Of a stretch of DNA of 64,000 nucleotides, positions 51,931 through 59,218 are shown piece by piece. Both the position numbers and the translations under genes were made by a program. The stretch comes from Cyclobacteriaceae bacterium (GTDB lineage Bacteria; Bacteroidota; Bacteroidia; Cytophagales; Cyclobacteriaceae): the NCBI GenBank assembly GCA_022842845.1, contig JALHOT010000003.1, forward strand, positions 310,001 to 374,000, in the 5' to 3' direction. Position 1 is the stretch's first letter. Each line of letters begins with the position of its first letter. The notes beneath the pieces were generated by a model, which saw only the letters and a list, made by a program, of their open reading frames with translations, had not been told where the DNA came from and made no database searches.

Positions 51931-51960
51931 CAAGTATACTTGCCGATTTTATCGGCAAGT
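51931..51960 (+). terminator. Inverted repeat after the integrase gene (terminator or alternative structure)
   Basis: ACTTGCCGAT / ATCGGCAAGT (51938-51947, 51951-51960) pair perfectly over ten bases with a TTT loop. CAAGTATACTTG (51931-51942) is a separate perfect palindrome that overlaps the left arm, so the two structures are mutually exclusive. It follows the integrase stop by 11 bases. There is no T-run, so a terminator role is possible but unproven. Confidence 0.55.
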
Positions 51961-52002
51961 CATCGTCACTTCATTCAATATTAAAGGCAGTATCACATAC
52001 AA

Positions 52003-52035
52003 TTTGATTGGTAATAAATTGTTTTACTATCTTTC
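52003..52035 (+). promoter_or_regulatory. Putative promoter of the RteC-like gene
   Basis: TTTG (52003-52006), a 21-base spacer and TATCTTTC (52028-52035, one mismatch to TAnnTTTG) match the Bacteroidota consensus. The start point would be near 52042, about 34 bases before the ATG at 52076. Confidence 0.6.
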
Positions 52036-52075
52036 AACTGCACTCGTTAGAATAGACCCTTTAATTACTACTTGA

Positions 52076-53281
52076 ATGAAGTTTGAACTTGAATTCCTAG
52101 ATGAATTCATAAAGAAGGAATGTCAAAAGAGCAAAAAATCACCCTCCAACGCTACGGTACCGGATTTCCAGAAGAAGCAACTGCTTATTGAAGAGGAGGT
52201 CGACCGTATCAAAAAGAGTTTTACTACGCACCTATTAGATGCTGCCGATGAAAGTCGCTTCGAGCTTTTCATTCAGCATCACCAGGCCTACATTATTCAA
52301 TTGGCAAATAAGGTTTCAACGGCCATCGATAAAGAAGAGTCTCTGCGCTTAACTCACATTTCCCCTGGCCCTAATCGACTCAATCTATGTAAGCTCCTGC
52401 TCATAGGCCTGGAAGAACTGCTAAACCATATTGAGAATTACTTTTCGAAGTACTTCGACCAAGACCAGAAAATACCGGATACCTACGCGCTAATTTCTAT
52501 CAAAGAGTTCGAGGAAAAGCTAGAAGTCCTTAGCTCCATTTCCTTGGAACAAAAGCTTGATAAAAAATTGAGTGAATTGGTTTTGTATCCCATACGAGAA
52601 TTTGTAACAAAGGAGGAGAAGCAAACCATAACCTTCAGGCGCCTCATCTACATGAAATACCTGGCGAAAGAACTGGTAAGGTTATCCGAATCACAAGAAA
52701 AAAAGAGTTTTACACAGGCTGTTTACGAACATCTCTTCTACTTAAACTTTAATAGCTTCCATGTTCTTCAATATGCAACAGGAAGGATTAGACAAGAGAT
52801 CGAGGTACTACCTTCCATTACCGCTCAGTTGGAACATCTATCGCTCACGCTAAAAGAATTAAGCCAAGCGCAAGTAAAGCCTTATTTTGCCCTGAAGGCA
52901 AAACGTGAATCACTCAAGGATATGCTCTCCACCTGGTTAGAAGCTGAAATCCATTTTATTGAAAAGAAGCGCCAGCTAACCCTTATGATCCCTCCCGGTG
53001 GCGTGCGCATCGAAAATTTGAATGACTTCAAAGTAAAGACTGCTCTATCAGTATCACAGCTGGCTTACTCCATTCGTTTACTAAAAGATGCGGGCATCAT
53101 TACCAATGAAAACAAAGCTGAACTCATTCGCTTCTTTTCAAAGTACTTCAGTTCTGCCCACAACGAAAACATTTCTCAGGAAAGCTTCCGGAGCAAATTC
53201 TTTGGATATGAAAGGTCGGCAGTCACACATATTCAGGGGGTGCTTACCAAATTAATGGCGCATACCAAAAGAGATGAATGA
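52076..53281 (+). CDS. RteC-like mobilisation regulator
   Basis: A 401-residue mainly helical protein. The C-terminal 80 residues (NLNDFKVKTALSVSQLAYSIRLLKDAGIITNENKAELIRFFSKYFSSAHNENISQESFRSKFF, seen in parts SQLAYSIRLLKDAGIITN and AELIRFFSKYFSS) fit the RteC domain, including the pattern KxxLxxLIYxLxxxGxxN followed by ARYFEKVF-like text. RteC controls excision and transfer genes of Bacteroides conjugative transposons. The N-terminal 300 residues are less distinctive: coiled helices plus KLLLIGLEELLNHIENYFSKYFDQDQKIPDTY. A Bacteroidota-type promoter precedes it. It could instead be a related element protein with a different target. Confidence 0.65.
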   Translation: MKFELEFLDEFIKKECQKSKKSPSNATVPDFQKKQLLIEEEVDRIKKSFTTHLLDAADESRFELFIQHHQAYIIQLANKVSTAIDKEESLRLTHISPGPNRLNLCKLLLIGLEELLNHIENYFSKYFDQDQKIPDTYALISIKEFEEKLEVLSSISLEQKLDKKLSELVLYPIREFVTKEEKQTITFRRLIYMKYLAKELVRLSESQEKKSFTQAVYEHLFYLNFNSFHVLQYATGRIRQEIEVLPSITAQLEHLSLTLKELSQAQVKPYFALKAKRESLKDMLSTWLEAEIHFIEKKRQLTLMIPPGGVRIENLNDFKVKTALSVSQLAYSIRLLKDAGIITNENKAELIRFFSKYFSSAHNENISQESFRSKFFGYERSAVTHIQGVLTKLMAHTKRDE

Positions 53282-53283
53282 GT

Positions 53284-53511
53284 TTACTCTTTGAGTAGTT
53301 GTGTAAGCCCTTTTGAATTTAATAGCTCTATCAATTCCGTGATGGTATGATAGCTAAGCTTCTTTTCATTTACTAAAGTGTCAGCATCAAAGGCTAAGGC
53401 ATCCTCTAGGGTAATAAAACCCGCACGCAGAAATTCAAGTCGAAAGTTTTCACTTACGCTGAAATCATCAATGGGTAGATGTAGAATCGTATGGTCCTGC
53501 TCACTGGGCAT
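53284..53511 (-). CDS. Small helix-hairpin-helix protein like the RNA polymerase alpha C-terminal domain
   Basis: A 75-residue protein, convergent with the RteC-like gene and 2 bases from its end. The central stretch FSVSENFRLEFLRAGFITLEDALAFDADTLVNEKKLSYHTITELIELLNSKGL (parts FRLEFLRAGFITLEDALAF and YHTITELIELLNSKGL) is the double helix-hairpin-helix pattern of the RNA polymerase alpha C-terminal domain, used there for DNA and regulator contacts. It probably binds DNA or the host polymerase. Upstream of its start lies the palindrome- and repeat-rich region 53563-53688. Confidence 0.6.
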   Translation of the reverse strand: MPSEQDHTILHLPIDDFSVSENFRLEFLRAGFITLEDALAFDADTLVNEKKLSYHTITELIELLNSKGLTQLLKE

Positions 53512-53562
53512 ATGAGGAAAACCGATGTGGTCAATTTAAGTTATCACAATGTTGGAAATTCC

Positions 53563-53688
53563 TGACAAATGGATAAGCAATACTTGACAAATGTCAGACA
53601 GGCGGGATGAGTGGACGATAGAACCGACAGTATCAAATATTTTTTTTCTCTGATTGTCAATTCATTAGCAGGGGTACCGGTACCCCTG
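53563..53688. promoter_or_regulatory. Repeat and palindrome cluster between divergent element genes
   Basis: TGACAAATG occurs twice, 22 bases apart (53563-53571, 53585-53593), the second being part of palindrome TGACAAATGTCA (53585-53596). A perfect 20-base palindrome, CAGGGGTACCGGTACCCCTG, lies at 53669-53688. The spacing by two helical turns suggests cooperative binding by a protein of the element. The region separates the leftward alpha-CTD-like gene from the rightward excisionase-like gene, so it probably regulates both, or contains a recombination or replication site. Confidence 0.55.
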
Positions 53689-53749
53689 TGACTGGTTTCG
53701 CTAAGTCATTACAAATTCCTTTGAGCCATAACAAAACCACTTAAAAGTT

Positions 53750-54034
53750 ATGGCAGTAGAAATCATCACGAAAGAAGATCTGAGAAACTTCCGAATAGAG
53801 TTACTCAACGATCTCAAGCAAACACTTTCTCACCACCTTCCTGAAAAACCGAAACAGTGGCTCAAAAGCCAGGAAGTAAGAAGGATTTTAAAAATCTCTC
53901 CCGGTACACTTCAAAATCTACGCATCAACAGCACCCTCCGCTTTACAAAGATTGGTGGCATCATTTATTACAGCTACGAAGACATCGAAACTTTACTTGA
54001 GTCAGGTATTCAAAGTAAAGTTGTGAAGGCATGA
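53750..54034 (+). CDS. Excisionase-like helix-turn-helix protein
   Basis: A 94-residue DNA-binding protein. The central part QWLKSQEVRRILKISPGTLQNLRINSTLRFTKIGGIIYYSYEDIETLLESG (parts WLKSQEVRRILKISPGTLQN and FTKIGGIIYYSYEDIETLL) is the MerR-like HTH_17 winged-helix form used by excisionases and other element regulators in Bacteroidota. The first 30 residues (TKEDLRNFRIELLNDLKQTLSHHLP) are a helical lead. It overlaps the next gene by 4 bases (ATGA), so it is cotranslated with the replication-initiator-like gene. Confidence 0.8.
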   Translation: MAVEIITKEDLRNFRIELLNDLKQTLSHHLPEKPKQWLKSQEVRRILKISPGTLQNLRINSTLRFTKIGGIIYYSYEDIETLLESGIQSKVVKA

Positions 54035-54789
54035 ATTACATCAGACATCTTGCCGGGTTCTTTGATCGTGTTGCCAAAGACGACCGGCTCGGGCCGCTTC
54101 ATATAAGCATGTATGTTTCGCTTTTTCAATTCTGGAATGCAAGTCGCTTCAAAAATCCCATTTCCATTTCCAGAAGCGAGCTCATGCGCGTGAGCAAGAT
54201 TTGCTCAAAAGCTACTTATCACAAATGTATAAAGGAGCTGAATGAATATGGCTATTTACACTACCAGCCTTCATTCAATCCTATCCGCGGAAGCTTGGTT
54301 TACTTGTTCAATTTCGAATCAGCTGACGAACAACTTAACGAACGCTGGCATACTAAAGCCGAAACAGCTTCCGGTCTGGTAGAGGAGCCATACATAAACA
54401 AGACAAACACTATAAACAACAAACAAGCTAAAGAGCAAGCACATGAGAATACTAGTTCAGATTTTGATGGAACCAACCCGCAAGAGAAAAAGCCTATCGC
54501 CCGCAGCCGTGGCGAAGGCCGAAAAACTAAGCCGGGGGGCGCGTCAATGCCATTGCCAGCTTCAGTCAATGAAGTGCACTCGTTTTTCGAAAAAGAAAAA
54601 AGTACAAAGCACGAAGCGGAAAAATTCTACAACTACTTCCAAAGCAACGGCTGGAAAGTAGGCGGCCGGGCTCCGATGAAAGACTGGCAAGCTGCAGCGC
54701 GCAACTGGCTTTTGAATTCTCAAAAATACGAAACCAAAAAGCCTTCACTTCATGCAACAACCGCAAAAGATTATGCAGAGCCACTCTAA
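54031..54789 (+). CDS. Replication-initiator/replisome-organiser-like protein
   Basis: A 252-residue protein with a winged-helix-like N-terminus: RLGPLHISMYVSLFQFWNASRFKNPISISRSELMRVSKICSKATYHKCIKELNEYGYLHYQPS, a layout used by phage and plasmid replisome organisers for DNA binding. A charged low-complexity linker follows (about residues 125-175). The C-terminal segment, NEVHSFFEKEKSTKHEAEKFYNYFQSNGWKVGGRAPMKDWQAAARNWLLNS, is close to the DnaD-like/replisome-organiser C-terminal module common in phage genes (KFYNYFQSNGWKVGG, DWQAAARNWL). Its start overlaps the excisionase-like gene and its end overlaps the ATPase gene. Confidence 0.7.
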   Translation: MNYIRHLAGFFDRVAKDDRLGPLHISMYVSLFQFWNASRFKNPISISRSELMRVSKICSKATYHKCIKELNEYGYLHYQPSFNPIRGSLVYLFNFESADEQLNERWHTKAETASGLVEEPYINKTNTINNKQAKEQAHENTSSDFDGTNPQEKKPIARSRGEGRKTKPGGASMPLPASVNEVHSFFEKEKSTKHEAEKFYNYFQSNGWKVGGRAPMKDWQAAARNWLLNSQKYETKKPSLHATTAKDYAEPL

Positions 54790-55420
54790 TGCACGCTCAA
54801 CATTGGAGGGCGGCATAAAGGGAGAAGGGTTCAAATGGTGTATATCTTTCTTAGAGAAAAGAGGTAAAGAGCTATACGGTGGAAAATTCAGGATCCATGA
54901 AGAGGATCATGAAGTCATTTTCAAGTTGATCGTCTACTTCATTGGAGATAAATCAAACGCTGAAAAACTTAGCATCGAATTGCAAAAAGGTATCCTTCTC
55001 ACCGGCCCCATAGGCTGCGGCAAAACTTCATTGATGAACCTCATGCGATTTGTCCCTCCACCGGAGCGCAACCACATCATGAAGCCATGCCGTGATGTGA
55101 GCTTTGAATTTATCCAGGAGGGTTATGAAGTAATCTGGCGTTATAGTCGAATGTCGTTCAAAAACAGGCATCCAAAAATCTACTGTTTTGATGACTTGGG
55201 GACGGAACAATCCTTGAAGTATTTTGGTAATGAATGCAATGTTTTGAGTGAGATCCTCCTAAGTCGCTACGATTATTTTATTTCGCAAGGGATGATAACG
55301 CATCTAACTACCAATCTCTTGGCTGGTGAGATTGAGACTACTTATGGCAACCGTATTCGCTCACGATTAAGGGAAATGTTCAACCTAATTCCAATGCATT
55401 CAACCGATAAAAGGAAATAG
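54752..55420 (+). CDS. DnaC-like P-loop ATPase
   Basis: A 222-residue AAA-type ATPase. Walker A is ILLTGPIGCGKTSLMNLM (GPIGCGKTS), Walker B is KIYCFDDLGTEQ, and a sensor-1-like segment MITHLTTNLLAGEIE is followed by YGNRIRSRLREMFNLI, where the arginine finger (RSRLREM) sits. This is the DnaC/IstB-related pattern of helicase loaders carried by phages and plasmids. It overlaps the preceding gene by 38 bases; the start could also be the ATG at 54773. It probably loads helicase with the neighbouring organiser protein for replication of the element. Confidence 0.75.
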   Translation: MQQPQKIMQSHSNARSTLEGGIKGEGFKWCISFLEKRGKELYGGKFRIHEEDHEVIFKLIVYFIGDKSNAEKLSIELQKGILLTGPIGCGKTSLMNLMRFVPPPERNHIMKPCRDVSFEFIQEGYEVIWRYSRMSFKNRHPKIYCFDDLGTEQSLKYFGNECNVLSEILLSRYDYFISQGMITHLTTNLLAGEIETTYGNRIRSRLREMFNLIPMHSTDKRK

Positions 55421-55429
55421 AAATTCCAT

Positions 55430-56008
55430 CTATCTTTTAATTAATTCCTTTATGTCAGCAACAATTCGTTTCTGTGCGTTTTCAATTAATTCTAATAGGA
55501 AATTCAGCTTATCTTCCTCGTCTAACTGTTGGTACTGATGGTAAAGACGAGGTTCATCTTTCACAGTTAGATCTTCTTCGATTTCCAATCCAAACCACTT
55601 AAAAGTTTTATAAACATGGGAATCAGAACTCACAGAAAAGGAAATACGCTGACCAAGTGTTTTTGGCGACTCAATTCCAATTTCGGAAAACAACTCAATT
55701 TCTTTATTTCCAGCCCCTATTAATACAAAGAGGCACTTAACATTTTTATGTTTGTTACTTATGCTCTGTGCCAGTGTGTAAAATTGTTCTAAGAACCTGT
55801 AACGATTCTGCACGCTACAATTTATGTGGATCAAAAGCATGGGATTTCCTGAAGCTTGAATAACGTAGTCCATTTCCGAAAATCCGGGCTTCTGAAAAAA
55901 CACCGATGCCTTATGAAAATTTAAATTACACTTTTCAGTTGTTGTTTGGAGCACTTCAAGGAAGTACGGTTCAATAATTTCTTTAAGAAAACTGTCAATG
56001 CTTGTCAT
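55430..56008 (-). CDS. Hypothetical protein, element cargo
   Basis: A 192-residue protein that I do not recognise. The pattern of alternating beta strands and helices in MDYVIQASGNPMLLIHINCSVQNRYRFLEQFYTLAQS and VKCLFVLIGAGNKEIELFSEIGIESPK gives an alpha/beta look, perhaps a PD-(D/E)XK-like core (DYVI...LLIHINC), but no full set of catalytic residues stands out. The C-terminus is charged and helical. It is convergent with the ATPase gene (9 bases apart) and 104 bases downstream of the DUF429 gene on the same strand, so it may be the last gene of that operon. Confidence 0.55.
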   Translation of the reverse strand: MTSIDSFLKEIIEPYFLEVLQTTTEKCNLNFHKASVFFQKPGFSEMDYVIQASGNPMLLIHINCSVQNRYRFLEQFYTLAQSISNKHKNVKCLFVLIGAGNKEIELFSEIGIESPKTLGQRISFSVSSDSHVYKTFKWFGLEIEEDLTVKDEPRLYHQYQQLDEEDKLNFLLELIENAQKRIVADIKELIKR

Positions 56009-56112
56009 AATGATTCAAGGATTTCTGAAAATTGCCTCTTTTGCAAAATTATTACCTCACTATGACAAAACAGGGCAGTCAAGAAACAAGAATGAGACCT
56101 TTGTTTATCTAT

Positions 56113-56973
56113 TTACATTCCAATTTCCTCAGGATAATAAATCCAACCTTCTTTTCGCACCACTTCTTTGTCTATCTGGTGGGTTGCTCTTTTTTGAGGA
56201 ATCACTTTACTGATTTCCGGTAATCCTGCTTCTTTACCCAGCAGAAAGCTTAGCCCTAAAAGAGAACAAATGAAAGCATCTGCCTTATCTGTCTTTTTTT
56301 CATTGCTGTCATCTGTTGTGTAGTACTCGAGGGCTGTACCTAGTTGTTCGTCAAATTGTTTGTCAAGCCCCCCAATCATCATTTCTAATATTCTCTTTTT
56401 ACTGGTTCTTATTTTATTGAACCGGTTTAATTCGTCATTCGAAGCACTCTTTTTTGGATTGTCTGTTCTAAAAATACCAGGATAGACCTCTATTACATTG
56501 TTTTTGTTCATAGAATCATAGTCATGAAAAGGATAAATTTTAAAACTATTCTTCAGTAACCGTGTCATGTTTAAGGCTAATGTCAAATTGTTTGTCAGCT
56601 TATCAAATGAAGGTGAAATTGGTGTCTTTTTTAGGATACTCTTTATGTGCATATCGGTTTCTCTAAAAGCCAATCGGTTTTCGAAAGAACCCTTTTCTAC
56701 ATCAGGAATAAACACTTCATTTCCGTTGATCAAATTCGTAAACTCTACTGGCAGTCCCAACGGGGCATCTATCGCCAAGATGAATTGCTTATAATCATCT
56801 TTGATGACAGTTTCGATAAAATATGGTATACCTTTTTGGTCAAAAACCTTCTTTAAGATCTCAGGTTTTGACATGGTAATTTTTTCACCATCATACTCCA
56901 GCTTACAAATGGCATTCTTTTCTCCATGCCAGCCACCAACGTCCCATCCTATTGATATTACTTTTTTTGTCAT
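56113..56973 (-). CDS. DUF429 family (RNase H-fold predicted nuclease) protein
   Basis: A 286-residue protein with the DUF429 features. It has SIGWDVGGWHGEKNAICKL at the N-terminal strand (first acidic residue), LAIDAPLGLPVEF (second acidic residue in the AIDAPLG loop), NVIEVYPGIFR (EVYP), KKTDKADAFICSLLGLSFLLG (the D-x-x-DA helix) and RKEGWIYYPEE at the C-terminus. This family is predicted to have an RNase H-like fold and nuclease activity; none has been shown for this member. It starts 12 bases after the stop of the PD-(D/E)XK candidate, so the two are cotranscribed. Confidence 0.75.
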   Translation of the reverse strand: MTKKVISIGWDVGGWHGEKNAICKLEYDGEKITMSKPEILKKVFDQKGIPYFIETVIKDDYKQFILAIDAPLGLPVEFTNLINGNEVFIPDVEKGSFENRLAFRETDMHIKSILKKTPISPSFDKLTNNLTLALNMTRLLKNSFKIYPFHDYDSMNKNNVIEVYPGIFRTDNPKKSASNDELNRFNKIRTSKKRILEMMIGGLDKQFDEQLGTALEYYTTDDSNEKKTDKADAFICSLLGLSFLLGKEAGLPEISKVIPQKRATHQIDKEVVRKEGWIYYPEEIGM

Positions 56974-56985
56974 TCCTGTATATAA

Positions 56986-57669
56986 TTATACGTTTTGAAA
57001 CATCTTTTCCAGCTTATTCTTTCTTTCCTCAAAAAGCGGCATGGGTACTTCAAGAGTCTCGATTTTCCTCCGCAATAGCTGTCGCAAATAAACGGACATG
57101 GAGAAAAAAGTGAGAGTCTCAAATGATCCTGAGCATGCAATAGTAAAAATTGGAGTTACTTCTTTCTGGGAGTTGCTTAAGATAGGAAACCAATAGCAAA
57201 CCAGCGGCTGTATTTTGTCTGATGTCAAATTAGCCATCGATGGTGTTTTCATTACCTTCAATACTTTGGCCACTTTTTCATCATTAAATTTCTGCTGTTG
57301 ACTATCCCATTGCTCATAAAATCTGTTATGTGCATATCTTATTAATTCTTCGTCTGTTGAATTCAATGGTATGGCTTGTCCTCCAAGTGAATGTGAGCAC
57401 CAGTTCTTTATTTCAGTCTGGTAATAGGTAGTGGAATTATTCTTATTAACCTTTATCCATCGATCAAGCCATTTACCTTTTCTTTTACCCTCCGTAGGTT
57501 TTTCTGGAAGGATCTCTACCTGACAATTATCATTTTCGAGGTAATGATTTAGTAAACCTGCGGCCAACTCTTCTCCAAGTAGTCCGGAAATGGATGATGC
57601 ATGTTTACCATCTAATGCGTCTTTATGATCGAAGAATTCGACTATATTCTTAATATTCAGCTTTGTCAT
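56986..57669 (-). CDS. Candidate PD-(D/E)XK nuclease
   Basis: A 227-residue protein. The N-terminal half shows a helix LLGEELAAGLLNHYL with Glu34, then a strand with Asp69 (GKWLDRWIKVN) and the ExK pair Glu86-x-Lys88 (TYYQTEIKNW). These fit the core of the restriction-endonuclease-like (PD-(D/E)XK) fold in order and spacing. A later segment (MKTPSMANLTSDKIQPLVCYWFPILS) is unassigned. No family name is certain. It lies between the DUF2779 gene (28 bases upstream) and the DUF429 gene (12 bases downstream), all leftward. Confidence 0.6.
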   Translation of the reverse strand: MTKLNIKNIVEFFDHKDALDGKHASSISGLLGEELAAGLLNHYLENDNCQVEILPEKPTEGKRKGKWLDRWIKVNKNNSTTYYQTEIKNWCSHSLGGQAIPLNSTDEELIRYAHNRFYEQWDSQQQKFNDEKVAKVLKVMKTPSMANLTSDKIQPLVCYWFPILSNSQKEVTPIFTIACSGSFETLTFFSMSVYLRQLLRRKIETLEVPMPLFEERKNKLEKMFQNV

Positions 57670-57697
57670 TTCTCTAGATTAAATTGATTACCAATTA

Positions 57698-59215
57698 TTA
57701 TTTCTCGTTAAGTGCACCACCGGCTTTTAGTGCACTCTCAACCATGCTATTCAACTTCTCTAAGATCCTTACCATCGCCAACGTGTCGAGTTTGCAGTAG
57801 GCAAGCAAATCACTGCGTTGTTGTGCAATCACTTCAGGCTCTTGATATCTCAATTGGGAATATGTCAGACTCGCGGTGCCGCCTTCCCGTATATTCAAGC
57901 TCGTATAGCTCAGTTCTGGTACAAGCGTTGGCAAAACCACCTTAATAGAGTAGCCACCATTGAAGGCCTGGTGGTAGTACCAACGCTTCTGAAAAGGATA
58001 CATGAGATCTACCATGCGTTCTTGTATAGAGGTCAAAGCTTGCTTGCTATCCGGAAATGCCTCGGCTAATTCACGCATTCTCGTTTTCTCAAAGGCTACT
58101 TGATAGCATACAATAGAACCGGAGTCCTCCAATAGTTTAATCAATTGGTCCTTTAACTCTTCCCTAGGATCATTAATACCGTCCCCTAAAAATTCATAGT
58201 GCTCCAATTCTGCCTCTGGACTTCGTTTAACATGCAAAGAAAATTGAAACGGCAACTGTTGATAAGGGCGTGTTCCTTCAAATTCCGGAATACCCGGCAT
58301 GAAGGTTTCAAAGTCAAGAAAGAACATGGGGTATGGAAACGTAGAAATATATTCCTTGATCGGTTCAGCTTCAAGTCGCTCACCGCCTGATCGATAAAAC
58401 TCAAGCTGCAACGCTGGAACAGTTGGGAGCTCGTAATCCGCTGGGATTTCATCCAAATGCTTAAACCCTTCTGCATAAAGCTTAAAGCCCGCTCCTTTGC
58501 GCAGCTCAAACACCGAGTTCTTGCTCGGAATATGTGCCCAGCAATGCTCCGTAAAATCACACGCATATGGATCGTAACAATGTCTGCCTATATCAATAAG
58601 CGGTGCATCTGACAGTTCAAGAACCCCTTTTAGTTCTTTGATTTTATTCGCTACAAAATCTTGCTCGGCCAAAACTCCCTTCAAAATGGATTCATGTAAA
58701 AACAGTTGAGCAACATCGATCTCACCTTGTCTCACATAATCTTTATTTAAGTGAGTAATGGAAATGTCGGCCATCGGTAGCCCGCTATTTGTAATTATAT
58801 AGTATTGAAGGGCGGCATCCTTAACATGCTGCTCTTTAACAGAAAGTCCGCTCTTCACTTCATAGCCGTACCATTGCTCACCCCTCTTCACCAAAATATC
58901 CAGTGCGCACATTACGCCCTCAAACTGAAAGGCGGCTTCATAAATAATGGTCTCACCGGCTTCAATAAACTTTTGAGTTTGTTCGATGGCCTTCTGATAG
59001 GAGAAGGAATCGGGCGGAGTTGCATCAACTCCTCCGTCAAATAATTTACGGGCAAGGTCACCCACGAAAATACCCGCATTGAAAACGGATTGCTGAAATT
59101 CATCTTCCGGATTTCTTAGGTCATCGCGAAATTTATGTAGGTACAAACGCTTAGGGCATTGGCACCCATACATAAACGTGGTTTTGGAAAGCTTGTGATT
59201 AGTTGCCATAGTCAT
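57698..59215 (-). CDS. DUF2779 family protein: Cas4-like nuclease plus RNase H-like domain
   Basis: A 505-residue protein. The N-terminal half resembles Cas4/RecB nucleases: Cys21 (QCPKRLYLHKF), an acidic set with Glu94 (IIYEAAF), Asp107 (CALDILV) and the ExK of GYEVKSG (Glu120, Lys122), then three cysteines, C214, C220 and C226 (RHCYDPYACDFTEHCW), which with C20/C21 could hold an iron-sulphur cluster. The C-terminal half has FFLDFETFMPGIPEFEG, SIVCYQVAFEKTRMREL and LAYCKLDTLAMVRIL, an RNase H-like DEDD exonuclease arrangement. DUF2779 is the family name. Start uncertain: ATG at 59215 is used, after a TTG at 59218. It abuts the AAA+/M41 gene directly. Confidence 0.8.
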   Translation of the reverse strand: MTMATNHKLSKTTFMYGCQCPKRLYLHKFRDDLRNPEDEFQQSVFNAGIFVGDLARKLFDGGVDATPPDSFSYQKAIEQTQKFIEAGETIIYEAAFQFEGVMCALDILVKRGEQWYGYEVKSGLSVKEQHVKDAALQYYIITNSGLPMADISITHLNKDYVRQGEIDVAQLFLHESILKGVLAEQDFVANKIKELKGVLELSDAPLIDIGRHCYDPYACDFTEHCWAHIPSKNSVFELRKGAGFKLYAEGFKHLDEIPADYELPTVPALQLEFYRSGGERLEAEPIKEYISTFPYPMFFLDFETFMPGIPEFEGTRPYQQLPFQFSLHVKRSPEAELEHYEFLGDGINDPREELKDQLIKLLEDSGSIVCYQVAFEKTRMRELAEAFPDSKQALTSIQERMVDLMYPFQKRWYYHQAFNGGYSIKVVLPTLVPELSYTSLNIREGGTASLTYSQLRYQEPEVIAQQRSDLLAYCKLDTLAMVRILEKLNSMVESALKAGGALNEK

Positions 59216-59218
59216 CAA

